Below the pieces are notes generated by a model. It made no database searches. It saw only the letters and a list, made by a program, of their open reading frames with translations, and was not told the DNA's origin. The position numbers and the translations under genes are program-made. Shown here piece after piece: positions 11,121 through 22,920 of a stretch of DNA of 64,000 bases. Source of the stretch: Microvelia longipes (taxonomy: Eukaryota > Arthropoda > Insecta > Hemiptera > Veliidae); contig JACMZG010001914.1 in NCBI GenBank assembly GCA_018340805.1, positions 15,760,295-15,824,294 of the forward strand, written 5' to 3'. Each line of letters opens with the position of its first letter. Positions within the stretch are counted from its first letter, which is position 1.

Positions 11121-12411
11121 GATGTCAGGTATTCGTAAAGGATCCTAACCTTTAATGAACCTGCATTTTGATAAAATTTAGAACCCTCAATAGTAGCTTA
11201 TATAGGAAAATAGGTGACAACCTTTTTGCTTCAAAGACAGGAAAGTACAGTCTTAAGGCACTTGAAATTTCTAGTCAAAGCTGTAAGAAACCTATAATGA
11301 AGTCATTGCTGTTCTGTGGATATGACAGAAATGTGCACGCGGACACATAAGACCTTTTATTTAAGGCGGGCCTACTTACTAGTTGGTCTATCACTTCTAC
11401 CTAAATTCTATCACTATGATAAAAACTACTAAAAACGTCTTAAAATACCTAAGACGGATAATTCTGATGAAATTTCGCTTTCAGTTTTTTAAAGTGAACC
11501 CATTTTTTTAAGAGTAAACTCACTTTTCCTCATAGCCCAAGAGCCGGACCCTAAAAAAATGTGACTCATTTTTTACTTCTTTAAACCAAATTTTTTTTGA
11601 AACTATACCTTAATCTTACGCACGCCCATGCTCAAAATTTTATAAAATTGCACAAATTTCAGTTTTCTTAAAATAAATGGTTCCTTGTGGGTCCTGCAAT
11701 ACATGAAGAGATCATTTTTTAAAGGTGATAAACTGTTCTATAAAACGAGTGTTTAATCGTCAAATCTGGTTGACTACGATCAAAGTTATGGCTCTTTTAA
11801 AAACACAAAAAAATGCTTAAATTATAAAAAGTTAGGAAATATATTTGAAAAAATATTATATTTTTTTGGCCATTTAACAAAATCCGATTTTGACGAAAAA
11901 CACTCGTTTTATAGGAAATTTTATCAGCTTTAAAAATGTTTCTTTTTTTTCTTCATGTTTTGCACACGACCTACAGGAAACCACTTATTTCAAAAACATC
12001 TTTTGTGCGATTTACTAATAATTTGAGCGAGCACATCCAAATGAAGGGCTTCACTCTGGATAGGCATCAGACTATGCTTTTACCTCACAATTTAAGGTAT
12101 ATTTTCAGAAAAATTTGGTTCGAAGTAGTACAAAATGAGTCAATTTTTTGTGGCTGGCTCTTGGACTGTAGATGTAGATGTAGATACATCTGCGGTAGTA
12201 GGTGAAGGAAGTAATAAATAAGGCAATAACAAAAATAAAATTAACAACGTCACCCTATATTGGTTGAATTCACTACTCTGCAGTAGCACTTGAGTGCTTT
12301 TGTTTAAAAGAGACAAACATTAAGAATTTATTGTGCTATGACAATCATGGTTTTGTATTTTTTCTTTTAACTACTTAGTCTGTTACATGCTGTTACAGCG
12401 TTAGTGTATTG
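11121..12411. other. no confident feature
   Basis: Contains the frames 11168-11350 and 11936-12205, neither with recognisable domains. A short (GTAGAT)n run lies at 12167-12190. The block 11370-11430 aligns loosely with 7508-7575. Confidence 0.5.
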
Positions 12412-12662
12412 CAAGCTGATAGAATTAATTTGATGATTCAATTGGAGGGATTTTATGAATGAAATCAATTTTTTTGACATGTTAAGTTATAGTCCGGAAT
12501 TGACGTAATTTCAGGAATAAATAGTAAATTTTCAATGTTAACAGCCTATACCGATTCCTGCAATGACGTCACACATCATTCATAAAAAAGTCAGGTTATA
12601 ACCTCCGAATGCGTTTGTTTGTTTACATCGAATGGAATCACCTTATAAATTTCTAACATCTT
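12412..12662 (+). mobile_element. CRE-bearing MITE family D, copy 1
   Basis: It aligns over about 230 bp with 62258-62522 and with the reverse strand of 54425-54695. Shared blocks are GATTCAAT..GGAGGG, TTATGAATGAAATCA, AGTCCGGAATT, CCGATTCCTGCAATGACGTC, CATTCATAAAAAAGTCA and GTTTGTTTACATCG. The ends are inverted repeats (GATTCA...GAATC, extending to TTATAAGG-type sequence). An internal inverted repeat pairs the two ACGTCA/TTGCAGG blocks. No coding sequence. Confidence 0.8.
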
Positions 12663-13329
12663 GACTGCATTGTCTGTATACTGTCTACCTTTTAACTCAA
12701 TATTAGTCAATAGTGTTAATAAAGAATTTTATTAACAAATCAAGTTTTTTTTTATGACTTACTTATTATGTCTACTTGAAATCTCAGTTATTTATCTGAA
12801 TTACAATGCACCCTAATGCATTATTCTTTCATTATTTAGTATTTTTTTATACGGGGAGTTGTCACGTTGCTAAGGCAGTCGCTCTGACAACAACTGGTTC
12901 TTGTTCTTGTGTATATAGCATGCCCATATTGTGACATAGGAATTATAGTAATTTCAGTTGATTTGTGAACTTGTTTTTATTTAATATAAATAATTAATGA
13001 GTTCTAGTCTAGAATATAGATTCTAACTAATAATGATTTCTATTATTAACTCCGTTCACGCCAGGATTGTTTCAAAAATATTATTTAAGTCTTTGTTGTT
13101 TTTCATGTTGAACATCGCTAAACATTAAAAGTTTGTGATCAACTTTTTATTTGGATACCTCAAGCACCGTATTATACGACACAGATGGCGTTGAGGCCCT
13201 TTTGGTCAGAAAACTTAGCCATAAACTATAACTCTCATACTCAATTTATAATATTATAAAGCGCATATAATCTTAAAATTAAAAAATTAAATTTTATTTT
13301 GAAAAAAAAAAATAAACTAAAAGAAAAAT
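12663..13329. other. no recognised feature
   Basis: AT-rich. The line end GTTAATAAAGAATTTTATTAA near 12713-12735 resembles a retroelement tail but is not flanked by a clear duplication. Confidence 0.45.
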
Positions 13330-13681
13330 AAAAATTGTTAGACCCCATGTTGGGTTTTGTCATAAATACAATCAATTCATCCTCTAAGCAACATTTTTAG
13401 ACCCCATTTTGGGTTTTGTCATAAATACAATCAATTCATCCTCTAAGCAACATTTTTATACCCCATGTTGGGTTTTGTCATAAATACAATCAATTCATCC
13501 TCTAAGCAACATTTTTAGACCCCATGTTGGGTTTTGTCATAAATACAATCAATTTATCCTCTAAGCAACATTTTTTGACCCCATGTTGGGTTTTGTCATA
13601 AATACAATCAATTTATCCTCTAAACAACATTTTTAGACCCCATGTTGGGTTTTGTCATAAATACAATCAATTTATCCTCTC
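13330..13681. repeat. 59-bp minisatellite, six copies
   Basis: Copies start at ACCCCAT words at about 13342, 13401, 13460, 13519, 13578 and 13637, an exact 59-bp period. Each unit reads ACCCCATGTTGGGTTTTG, then CATAAATACAATCAATT, then CATCCTCTAAGCAACATTTT. Divergence between copies is only a few substitutions, indicating recent expansion. Confidence 0.97.
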
Positions 13682-14170
13682 ATTGGCAAACCTAACACTC
13701 GTGGCTGAGGCCACTAAGAGTTTAATTAATGGCTAATTCCGAAAACCCTTATTGGCTAAATGTTTATAAAAACAATTCAAGCTCAAACAAAAAACATTTA
13801 AAAATAGACAAATTTAAAAACATTAGGGTTAACTAAGGGGTTACTGTCAATGGAAAAGAAACGTGAGCTTGAAACGAAAACAAACGACGAGTTTATTGCA
13901 AGGAATATTCCAGATACTGGCTAAATGAGTTTATTAGCGACATTGTCTATTGGTTAGTTTACGTTACTGTTTTTATCATCAGTTTAACCTTGATTATTAA
14001 TGATTTGTTTTATGATGTTAAAATACTACTGGATCATTTTCTACGGTTTCAACCAAGTCGCTTTTACTTAATAATAAAATTCTATCTCGGACGTCCTCAA
14101 TCCGGGCGATTTTACTCTGGAATGCTTGCTATCTTGCTCACCAGATCTTGCTCAGGTTATTTGGTTTATG
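13682..14170. other. no recognised feature
   Basis: Unique-looking AT-rich sequence between the minisatellite and a MITE. No frame is worth reporting. Confidence 0.5.
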
Positions 14171-14178
14171 ATTCCAAG

Positions 14179-14460
14179 CATAGAGATATATACTAGAGGG
14201 AGCCTATCTCAATACATTAAGAGTCCTGAAACATCATTTTGGGGCTCTCAGGGGCTCTGTGTAACCTCATTGAAACTTCTTCTAAGAGTAAGTTAAGGTT
14301 ATGGCTTCCTGCACATTGTTTGTGTTTTTATTTATATTTTCAACGTTATACTATATAAATTCACTGTAATTTTGTTCTGTTTATTTGATTATTGATAGCT
14401 AAAGGCGGTCAGGTTATTTTATATTTACCAATAGGGCCTCTCTCGAAATATATCTCTATG
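14179..14460 (+). mobile_element. hAT-like MITE family B, copy 1
   Basis: Ends are CATAGAGATATATAC and its inverted copy GAAATATATCTCTATG. The flanks ATTCCAAG (14171-14178) and CTTCCAAG (14461-14468) match at 7 of 8 bases, fitting the 8-bp target duplications of hAT elements. Internal landmarks shared with other copies are TTTTGGGGCTCTCAGGGGCT, CTGTGTAACCTCATT and GTAAGTTAAGGTTA. Too short and frame-poor to code for a transposase. Confidence 0.85.
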
Positions 14461-14494
14461 CTTCCAAGTTGGAAGGTTCTATAAATCAATATGC

Positions 14495-14555
14495 GTACCC
14501 GTGCCCCTGCATTTGAGTACTCATATCGACTTCGGACCCATTTTATTCTACTCAG
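14495..14555 (-). repeat. tRNA-like SINE fragment (family T)
   Basis: On the minus strand GGTCCGAAGTCGATATGAGT is followed by a GCAGGGGCACGGGT block. It aligns with the A-box to anticodon region of the tRNA-like sequences at 27.7 kb (plus) and 39.6 kb (minus). The B box is degenerate here. Confidence 0.4.
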
Positions 14556-14684
14556 AGGCTTGGAAATATTTTAAACATATATTTCTTTTAAGTGCAGAAT
14601 GTATTATAATAAATGCATTTTAATTAATAGGGTTACAATACAAAACTCGGCGCTTCGCGGGCCGATACATTGTTGTATAAATAT

Positions 14685-14711
14685 CAATATATATATAAAT
14701 ATATATATATA

Positions 14712-14747
<36 letters not shown>

Positions 14748-14748
14748 T
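14685..14748. repeat. (TA)n microsatellite with interruptions
   Basis: TA run broken by AAT and ATT interruptions. Confidence 0.95.
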
Positions 14749-14900
14749 CTATTGAGTCCCTCCTTTCATCTCCTGACTCCATCTCAAACTCATAAGTCAT
14801 TGTTATACGAAAATTCATTTATACATTTTAAATTAGTTTTAATTTAGGAGTTAATTGAAAACAGTCCCTCCACAATAACTTGTTATATTTAAAAACCGAT

Positions 14901-14925
14901 TTTCGGTCTTAAAGACAATCATCAG
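14901..14925 (-). ncRNA. hammerhead-like core motif
   Basis: On the minus strand CTGATGA is followed by a hairpin with stem GTCT/AGAC and loop TTA, then GAAA. The four-pair stem differs in sequence from the other loci but keeps its pairing. No cleavage-site helix can be identified, so activity is unproven. Confidence 0.35.
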
Positions 14926-16092
14926 TGTCTGAACTTTAAAGTATTATGACTGAGACAAAAGTAAAGAAAAGTAAAAACGAAACGACTTAATTACATTCCA
15001 AATTATTTCATGCTAAATCACCTTTAGTGTTTAATTTAAATAAACAAAATAGTTTTACACATTGGAAATGTAATGACTCAAAAAGTCTACCAGCTAAATT
15101 TTGAATCGTTGCCCAATTTATAGGAAGTGATTAGGGAAGTTGAGTCAGTCAATACGCCCGTGAGTCATGTTTTGACTGTTTATACATAATTTGAAATTCT
15201 AAACAAACCATCCTATGGCGTAGATATTCGTATGCTTACAAACCTCATGATATATATATGAGTAAAGTGCTCTGTTTTAATTTAAAATCTACTTTCTAAC
15301 GCATGAGTTGTATGTTCTGGAGAATAGTGTCACATATTTATTAACTTTTCTAAAAATGTTTAACATTTAGAGCTTGCAGACCGTACTATTTCTGATCCAC
15401 TGCCTACTAAATAGTGTGTATTTTTGCCTATATTAGTTATATTATAACTATAATAATAAAACATAAAATATTATATAAATTATGAAACTAATATATACAA
15501 ATTTTATGAAAATACTTAACGTTTTGTATTATATAAAACTATTATGAAACTATTATAAAAATCATAAATGATTGTGTTCTTCTTGTTCTTTATGTTTCTT
15601 ATTCAAACTCCAAATCTTAAATCTTAAGTTATGAAGTAACTGCTATCTAATACAATAACAAATAAATCGAATCAATTCATTAAAACAATGTCTAATAAAG
15701 CTTAAGAAATCAATTATAATTAGTTTATTATCCTTATAATCTTCATACAGAGAATTTTCTCATAACCTCTAACTAATTAGTCCATGCGATGACACAGGGT
15801 GAAAAGTAAGAATTATCAGGTCATAAGGTTATGAAATATAATCTATTTTGTGATTGCCACAAAAATATAATAATTAATTTTATCTCCAGGCGGTATATAA
15901 TGTTAAGTTTAACGACTAGTTTTTAAGGAGGAAAGAAATATTTTTTAGTCCCAAGGCTGTAAAAACTACTTTATAAATACTTTTTACGCTTATTTTTTTT
16001 GTAGGTAAGTGCACGTAACTTTTTATGATCAGAATATTTATTATGCACCAAGGGAGTAAAGAATGTCATTATTCCCCTGAGCATTATGTTGG
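14926..16092. other. no recognised feature
   Basis: AT-rich unique sequence. A weak resemblance between 15060-15230 and 35610-35830 (GTAATGACTC, ATTCGTATG words) may mark an old repeat but is too diverged to define. Confidence 0.4.
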
Positions 16093-16190
16093 TTTCCTGA
16101 GCGAAAGCCGAGGGAACCAAAGGATTTTAAATCCTGAGGCGAAGCCAGGGGATTTATTTGTTTAATCCTGAGGCGAAGCCGAGGAAGTAT
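16093..16190. repeat. cluster of three hairpins with GCGAA loops
   Basis: Three consecutive stem-loops: GGTTTCCT...AGGGAACC around GAGCGAAAGCCG; AAATCCTG...CAGGGGATTT around AGGCGAAGC; and TCCTGAGGCGAAGCCGAGGA. All centre on a GCGAAG word in otherwise AT-rich DNA. This looks like local duplication of a GC-rich palindromic repeat. Confidence 0.6.
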
Positions 16191-17235
16191 AGCTATTTAC
16201 TTTACTAGGAATTATTGCCCGAGGAACACTTATGGCATTTTACTTCCAAGTTGGCATACAAGATTTTATCTCCAGACGTCGACATTGAAAATAAAGTAAG
16301 AAATGTTTTTTTCATTTCTCTTTTTTCAAGATTTTTAACTGAAAATTATCTTACCCCTTTATCATTAGAAACTCGTTGTTTGGCGAATTATGCAAAAAGT
16401 CTTCAACTTGGTTCTGAGTAAAAACGTTTGCTTTCTTTCAACATAACCTTCGTTTTTTCTTTTTAATAATGCTATTAGGATGCATAGTTTTTGATATTAA
16501 AATTTTCTCTCATAAGCAAAGATGATTTGATCATTGAATAAAGTGACCCGCAGACTTGACACTTGTTATGTCTTTTCAATTCATTCATTAAAATAAACAA
16601 GCAAATGCATTTTCATTTACTTGTTGTATATATTTTTTGATCATGACACCAACTTTTTAAATTGTTACATTCTTTGTCATAACTTTTTCGATTTCGTGGT
16701 AAGAAGTTTTTCTTTAACCAAGTTTCGCTTCAATTAGCAAAGTCAAGGAGTGTATTGTAAAAAGTTCCCGTCAATATCGCAACCAATATATCAATAATTG
16801 AAATATTAGAGTAGAATATTAAGAGCAGTTATAAGTAATATTTTAATCTAATTATAAAGTTTATATAACAGTTAACAAGTTAAAGCTAAAGGTTAAAAAT
16901 TCAAAAAAAACTTGAATTTTAATGATATTTTGTGGAAACAAAAACAATGAGTATGCAAATCTTTTAATGTGATTTTAAAAATCAGGATAGCCAACTTAAT
17001 TTTTCTTTTCCTTTAAAGAAACTAGTTTTTTATTTCTTAAATTATTATTCTTCTATATGATAACATTACACTAGTTCTACTTAAAATGATTGTTAATGTT
17101 ATATTCTTTTTTTTATCCATCTTATTCTTGTATATCTTCTTATTTATAGTTATCTTAGTTTTCAAATAAAAATATATACTAGTCAGTTTGTCGATTATTA
17201 GTTAAGTTGGCAAATGTACTTGGAGTAAAACCGTA
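16191..17235. other. no recognised feature
   Basis: The frame 16215-16421 shows no recognisable domain. The remainder is AT-rich. Confidence 0.45.
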
Positions 17236-17291
17236 TTTTACTCCCCAGGGAAGTGAAAAGTACTTTTTACTCCCTTGGGAGTGAAAAGTGA
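17236..17291. repeat. imperfect inverted/direct repeat of TTTTACTCCC
   Basis: TTTTACTCCCCAGGGAAGTG is followed by TTTTTACTCCCTTGGGAGTG. Each half is itself palindromic (ACTCCC...GGGAGT) and the two halves are direct repeats. A diverged relative lies at 16050-16065 (AAGGGAGTAAAG). Confidence 0.7.
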
Positions 17292-18103
17292 TTCTTTACT
17301 CTCCTTTTAGTCATTAATTTCGTTTATTTAATGCCCTCCTTTTAAAAGAATATGTATGGCTCAAAAATCGCTGCAGGTTAAAAGTAGTTGTTCGGACATT
17401 TTTCATAGATTTTTTGGGTTTGTTATCAAATTTTTAACAAGTGCAGAGATGGTTTGACCAATATAAGTATATAAAACTTTTTTATGACCTTGGAAAGAAA
17501 ATGTCTCTAATCCGTCTTAATATTTACCTTTTATCGGTTTCGCCCTAAAGAGCTTATTGTGTCAAATCTCCCTCTCGAGATTTGCCTCGGGCGTCAAATA
17601 AATAAATAACTGGGCTTAATCTCAGAGTTTAAATGATTTTGTTTCCTCAGCAATAAACTTGAAAGTAAAAGTGTACAATACATGCAATATCTATAGGTCC
17701 AAATAAATTATTGGATTAAATTCGACCGCTCTATTTGTCAATTGTAGGGTTGAACCGAATATTTTTTTAAGTACTAGAAATTAATAAGACATTTTAGGGC
17801 CAAGTACTTAAACTAATGTAAAATATATATAATTTGATATTACTGAGTTTTGCAAAACATGAATTGTTGACACTATATAATGTCTCTCGCACAATTATAT
17901 TGTGTTAATGTAAAATATATTTAAATGTATTTGTTATAATAATATTATATATTATAATTTAAGATGTTTTAGCGAATTTTCATCAGAAAAGTATGCTTTA
18001 ATGGCTTTTATCCAATCTTCGCCTCCCGAAGCCAAAAATATATGTCGGTGGCGGCGAAGCGGTTCACATAAATATTTACTTAATAATTGACAAAATACAA
18101 TGT
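17292..18103. other. AT-rich with a small GC-rich hairpin island
   Basis: A block near 18020-18065 (TTCGCCTCCCGAAGCC, then GGCGGCGAAGCGG) resembles the GCGAAG hairpins nearby. Otherwise nothing is recognised. Confidence 0.4.
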
Positions 18104-18172
18104 AAAAATAAATCAACAAATAATACAAAAACAAAAAAAAAATAAATCAACAAATAATACAAAAACAAAAAA
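18104..18172. repeat. 33-35-bp direct duplication
   Basis: AAATAAATCAACAAATAATA followed by CAAAAACAAAA occurs twice in tandem. Confidence 0.8.
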
Positions 18173-18193
18173 CAACTCACAAGACACTTTTGA

Positions 18194-18257
18194 GCAGTTT
18201 TAAGGCCCGCGAAGCGGCCTTAAAACTGCAAATCTTCGGCCAGGTGGCCGAAGATTT
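18194..18257. repeat. two adjacent perfect hairpins
   Basis: Hairpin 1: a 14-bp arm GCAGTTTTAAGGCC (18194-18207), loop CGCGAAGC, complementary arm 18216-18229. Hairpin 2: a 13-bp arm AAATCTTCGGCCA (18230-18242), loop GG, complementary arm 18245-18257. Both are perfect. The CGAAGC loop is shared with the 16.1-kb hairpins. Confidence 0.85.
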
Positions 18258-19982
18258 ATGTTCGAATAAGAAGTTTCTATATAGTTATTTCAACTATATT
18301 GATTTAATACAAAGTTTATTAACGCCACAGTAGAATTAAAAACTAAGAAAATATCTCTAACATTCGAAAACAACTGTCAACCATGTTTAATTAACTATCG
18401 TCATCTGATATTAAACATTTGTAATTAGGATCTAATTAGATAAGTTATGCACTATAGTGTCTGTATTTGTAATGTTAACAAGAGAGTAGTAATGTAAAAT
18501 TTTGTTAGTTTGTCACGTCATAAACTAATATTGTTGCTTATATGTTGTTACGAGTTCACAAAACAACATCAAAGTGAAAAATGATTATTTCGCAATAATT
18601 AATAACCCATACGCTTTTTCTATTTTGTTTTTCTTGTTTATTATATTTACATATACGATTTTTATCCTTAAGAAAAACTAACAATAGAATTAACAAACAT
18701 TTTACGTTTTTCTTTTTAATAACAATAATTATCAGCTTTAAAAAAACAGGCGTAACTTAACCAAAATACTGATCGTGTAAATGTAATCTTTACGTTTTCA
18801 TTGTATTCATTGATGATAGTTTTGTCGTATTTTCTCACAAACTGAATGGGTTATATTATAAATCTTATACAATGATGAGTTATGATGATGTATGTACTAC
18901 AGGAATGACATGTAACACTTATACATAATAGAAATAATTTATTTTCAGTAAACATCTTAAAATGCCCAAAAGCGATATACGTCCTATTTTAAGCAAGTTA
19001 TGATTACTTAGATTATAGTAATCTAAGTTACTATAGTTTTTATATTTTTAAACTAGATCTTCATAGAGCATATACCATGTAAATTAATCAGCAAAGAATA
19101 CATCTTTTTATACATTATATAGCTTTTTATATATTATATAGCTTTAAAATTATGTTCTGTTTATATGACATCCTTAATACATCCTCTGTTGCTAATTTAG
19201 CACTTACAATACTGCAATATAATTCATCATTACATGGCAATTACTTTGGTTCCAGAAATGCTTTTAAAAAATAAAACTAGGAAATGTGTAGTATAGGAAT
19301 ACAAAAAGGGATAGTAGACCATATTAAGATCCTTGTAGAACCATAATAGCTAAACCAGGTCTGTTAAAAATCTTGAACCTTGCTGTGAATTAGTCACCTT
19401 GTTTCAAAACAAGGACATTTTTTTTTAAAGGAAGTCAATAAGGATAATTTCCTTTATTGATTTTTTTATAAGAGTGCATTTCAAAAAGGTCAAATTTATT
19501 TGGCAAATTTTATAAGGAAAAATAGAATTATCTTTCTATTATATATTAACTTTTTTCATAAAGTAAATACAAATTTTAATTAAAAGTCAACAATGTATTT
19601 TAATTAAGATTAAACGGGAATAAAGACAGAAGATGCGTTGAGGATATTTAGACGTATTGGAATATTATGTAGGCGTTACAAATGTAAACAATAAACAATG
19701 CATAATGGAAAAGTTGACTTGAGCAGAAACAATGGAATCAAGTTAAGGAAGTTATTTGATAAGTTTCATCGTTGCAAAATAAAATAATCGAAAACCTTAT
19801 TTCGACAACTTAAAGAGTTTACAATTAAGGACAACTTAAGAGCAGGGTTTCTTTTAGGGGGGGGGGGTTCTTTCTTATAGTTTTGAACAAATCTATGATA
19901 TTTTTCAACAATAGTTTAATTAAAAATTACCCAAATGTAGTGATATTTGTATAGATTTTTACTTATCCTTATTTATACCGTA
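18258..19982. other. AT-rich stretch without recognised genes
   Basis: Contains a short duplication TTTTTATA(C)ATTATATAGC (19107-19144) and an 11-base G run at about 19857-19867. No transposon structure is seen. Confidence 0.5.
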
Positions 19983-20725
19983 GTTATGTAGGAAAAGTAT
20001 TGTGTTTGGGAAAAATCCAAAACCAGGATGTCATCGGAGTTATCAGTTTCAGGTGTTTTAAGACCCTCTGAGTGGTTTTCACTAAGTTGTCTGTTATCAT
20101 CGTTGCGCCTAGTGTATTTATGCTAGAGAGTTAAAACTTTGTACAATAATCAGTACAATAATAACAACTACAGCGTTACCACTGTAGTTGTGCTGTTCGG
20201 AAAATAAATGACTCAGCAAAAATGTCGAATAATCATAAAACGCGGAAACATTATGCGATCGAATTTAGATTTGGCACGCATAGCCATGTATAAGACTAAC
20301 GTAAGTGGCAAGTCTCATCACATTACTAGCATTAGTTTATTTTTTATGAAATGACTTGTGTACGTTTTATTTAAAAATTGTAAAAAATCGGAAAAACAAT
20401 CCAATTGAGTTTAAACTTGGTACAAGTAGAGTACCTTCACGTAATACATGTACATCAAGTTTCGTTTCAATACGACAAGTATACCCATGATTCCTGTTGG
20501 ATCTTAAATGTTAAGCAGCATTGAGCGTGGTCAGTGCTGAGAATGAAACGGGTACATTTACTATCTGACAACGAGCGAAGCGAGTCAAAAAACATGCTGC
20601 AGTATAAATTTAGCGATCTGTATATTTTGAAGACGAACGAAGCGAATCCGAAAGAGGGAGGATGAGCGTTGCAAATCCGGTGTGATGAGTAAAAGTTCCG
20701 AAGCACCCCGTACCGAATTTATTAC
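19983..20725 (+). mobile_element. composite 5S-derived SINE, copy 2 (longest)
   Basis: The head module (TAGGAAAAGTATTGTGTTTG ... TTTCAGGTGTTTTAAGACCC) is followed by a linker sharing TAGTTGTGCT and GAGTTAAAACTTTGTAC words with copy 1. It contains about 200 bp missing from copy 1 (AGATTTGGCACGCATAGCC region). The 5S-like core TTAAGCAGCATTGAGCGTGG and the body (ACGAGCGAAGCGAGTC, GAAGACGAACGAAGCGAATC) follow, then the tail CACCCCGTACCGAATTT. Apparent minus-strand frames across 20467-20791 are by-products of this repeat, not genes. Confidence 0.75.
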
Positions 20726-21194
20726 TCTCACGGTATTGGGGAGTACCTGTAAGGGAGCCGTAATGGCTACACAACAAGGATAAGGAACCATTGATTTTTT
20801 AAAAAAACTAAGCTATTCAAAAATATTTTTTAACTTTTACTTATCATGTTGTCTAATCTGGCCTTGAGTTCACCCAACCTGTGTATTAACCTTAGTGTAA
20901 ACCAGTAGTACACTGAGAATTACTGAGTAAGGTGTTTCCTTATGACAAGGTGGTCTAACGCCGGTAGTTCCAGCACGTCTGGCTTTCTAGTTGACATCCA
21001 GCCAACCGTGACTACACGCAATATCTGAGATTTCGGTTCGTTATGGGAATCTTCTTTGACAGGTTTTGGAAAACCATGAAAAATAACGTCTTCAGTGAAA
21101 TCATAAGATTTATCGTTGTTTAAATTTTATAATTAATTTTTAAATTCATATAGAATCAACCGTCGCATCATTAGAAAATTAATATATTTCAAAA
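20726..21194. other. no confident feature
   Basis: Moderately GC-richer block at 20860-21060 (AACGCCGGTAGTTCCAGCAC) with no open frame or repeat partner in the window. Confidence 0.4.
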
Positions 21195-21222
21195 TTTCAA
21201 AACTGAAGACAATTATCATCAG
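21195..21222 (-). ncRNA. hammerhead-like core motif
   Basis: On the minus strand CTGATGA is followed by T, a five-pair stem AATTG/CAGTT with loop TCTT, then TT and GAAA. A second candidate at 21324-21352 (minus) has CTGATGA and GAAA but GAC/GAC arms that do not pair. Confidence 0.35.
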
Positions 21223-21490
21223 GAATTTCTAACAAGAAAATTACGCCATAATTCATAATATTTGCTTTATTCGTTGGACACACAATATGTCGTATATCAT
21301 AAAGGATGTGGTGACATGGGATGTTTCGTCGTTTTTTTGGCGTCATCATCAGTAAAAAGTTTATGTTACAACATACTATAACCGGAGCTACAAGATTATC
21401 CGAGTATCCTCACATATTAACGTCTCAACATATCAATGTTGTAGTGTTTTTCTGCCAAAGTTGACCTGATTTTGACTTTTCACATTTATC

Positions 21491-21945
21491 CAAAGAGATG
21501 TATAACTAGAAGGGGCATATCCTATGTCAATACATTAAGAGGCCTAAATAATCTTTTTGGGGCTCTGTGTAACCATTTAACATTGAGGTTATATTACCTT
21601 CCTCATGAAATTACTCTCTCCTCCTCTAAGAGTAAGTTAAGGTTAAAATAAATCAATGGAAAAGTCAGTTACTGTCAATACTTGTTGTTAGATATGAATA
21701 TTACTGGACCGGTTTCGGCTTAACGCTATCGTAAAAAGATGATTAATAATTGTAAATTAAATTATTCACGCAATTATAATAAATCAATAAATCTGCAGCG
21801 TTTTGTTTTGTATTATTAACGTTCTACAAGTTTCTGTAATTTTGTGCTATTTATTTGATAATAGTAATAGTCGAAGGTGGTCAGGTTAGTTTTCCGATGT
21901 TTGAAAATTAAAGCAAAGAGCCTCTCTACTAATAATATCTCTGTG
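21491..21945 (+). mobile_element. hAT-like MITE family B, copy 2 with internal insertion
   Basis: Starts CAAAGAGATGTATAACTAGA and ends AATAATATCTCTGTG, diverged family B termini. Shared landmarks are CATATCCTATGTCAATACAT, CTAAGAGTAAGTTAAGGTTA and GTCGAAGGTGGTCAGGTTAG. The middle (about 21690-21830) holds extra sequence including GGACCGGTTTCGGCTTAACG, which is half of the palindromic family seen at 3.0 kb. One repeat has therefore been inserted into another. The flanks no longer show a clear 8-bp duplication. Confidence 0.75.
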
Positions 21946-22184
21946 CTTCTCTTATTATCCGTGTCCCCTACACCATTTGATTCATAGGTTTTCTATTATT
22001 ATAGAGTATTAGTAATTCTGTAATTCAAGCCCAAAAGTTTTTGGACCGAATTTTCATCAGATATGCCCCTTAAATGTTTTTTTTATTTGATTAAGACAGT
22101 AAGACAATACTATATAATCATTTATTCCTTGAATAAATATTTCTATTTGTAATATTATTACTATTGTCACAAATCTATAACTTA

Positions 22185-22283
22185 AGATTACATCGAATGA
22201 AACGAGTCTGAAGTGGTGAGAATGGCCGTAGCAAAGCAATAAGGCGAGGAATATGTCCAAGCAACCCCGTACCCGATTTTTTT
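22185..22283 (+). mobile_element. 5S-derived SINE, copy 4 (3' part only)
   Basis: The body words CGAATGAAACGAGTCTGAAG and GAATGGCCGTAGCAAAGC precede the tail CAACCCCGTACCCGATTTTT. The 5S core is missing. Confidence 0.65.
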
Positions 22284-22920
22284 AACATTTCTCAACGAGT
22301 AATCAACAAAAATAAAACTATATTCATTTATTTGTTTCTCTCATTACGTGATGTCCCCATAAAAATAATTTTCACCTTGAAAATAACAACAATGATTAAA
22401 ACTAGAAAACACCATTTTATTGACTATAAAAGCAAAACTTTGTCAAACCCCTCATTATTTGAAACTTTTACTTTTTCTAATCTGTTTGTAGCTAAGTCGT
22501 TTGTAAGATAAAAATAAAAGTCAAAGAATAGTTTTTTCAGAAAATACTACATAAAGAACCTTGGTCTCGTTAGTGTTCGTTTATAAATTTATCCAGTGAT
22601 TCGTTCATAAACCTCTATACTAAACAATACTGTTATATTATTTAATTTTTATGTCCAACAATATTTATATTGTAGTACACATCAAGATATGTACTACAAG
22701 ATATGTATGTAAGATTTATTTTATATAAGACTTTTTATGTTTCTTTTACTTTAAATAATTATTTACTCAATTACCCTAATAGATCCACTTAACTATTAGT
22801 TAGCTATTACTCGCAACTATTAAATGTTTTAAGTAATAAACTTAGTTCAGGAACTGTTAAGTTGTTACCTTGTTACTTTTTGGGTGTACCTTTTATCAAA
22901 TCTATTTAAATTTTCGTTTC
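22284..22920. other. no recognised feature
   Basis: AT-rich unique sequence. Confidence 0.5.

Noticed and set aside
13330..13681. CRISPR array
   Set aside because: The 59-bp units are contiguous with no unique spacers; eukaryotic minisatellite.
20467..20791. Two overlapping minus-strand genes
   Set aside because: They fall entirely inside the composite 5S SINE and match other SINE copies.
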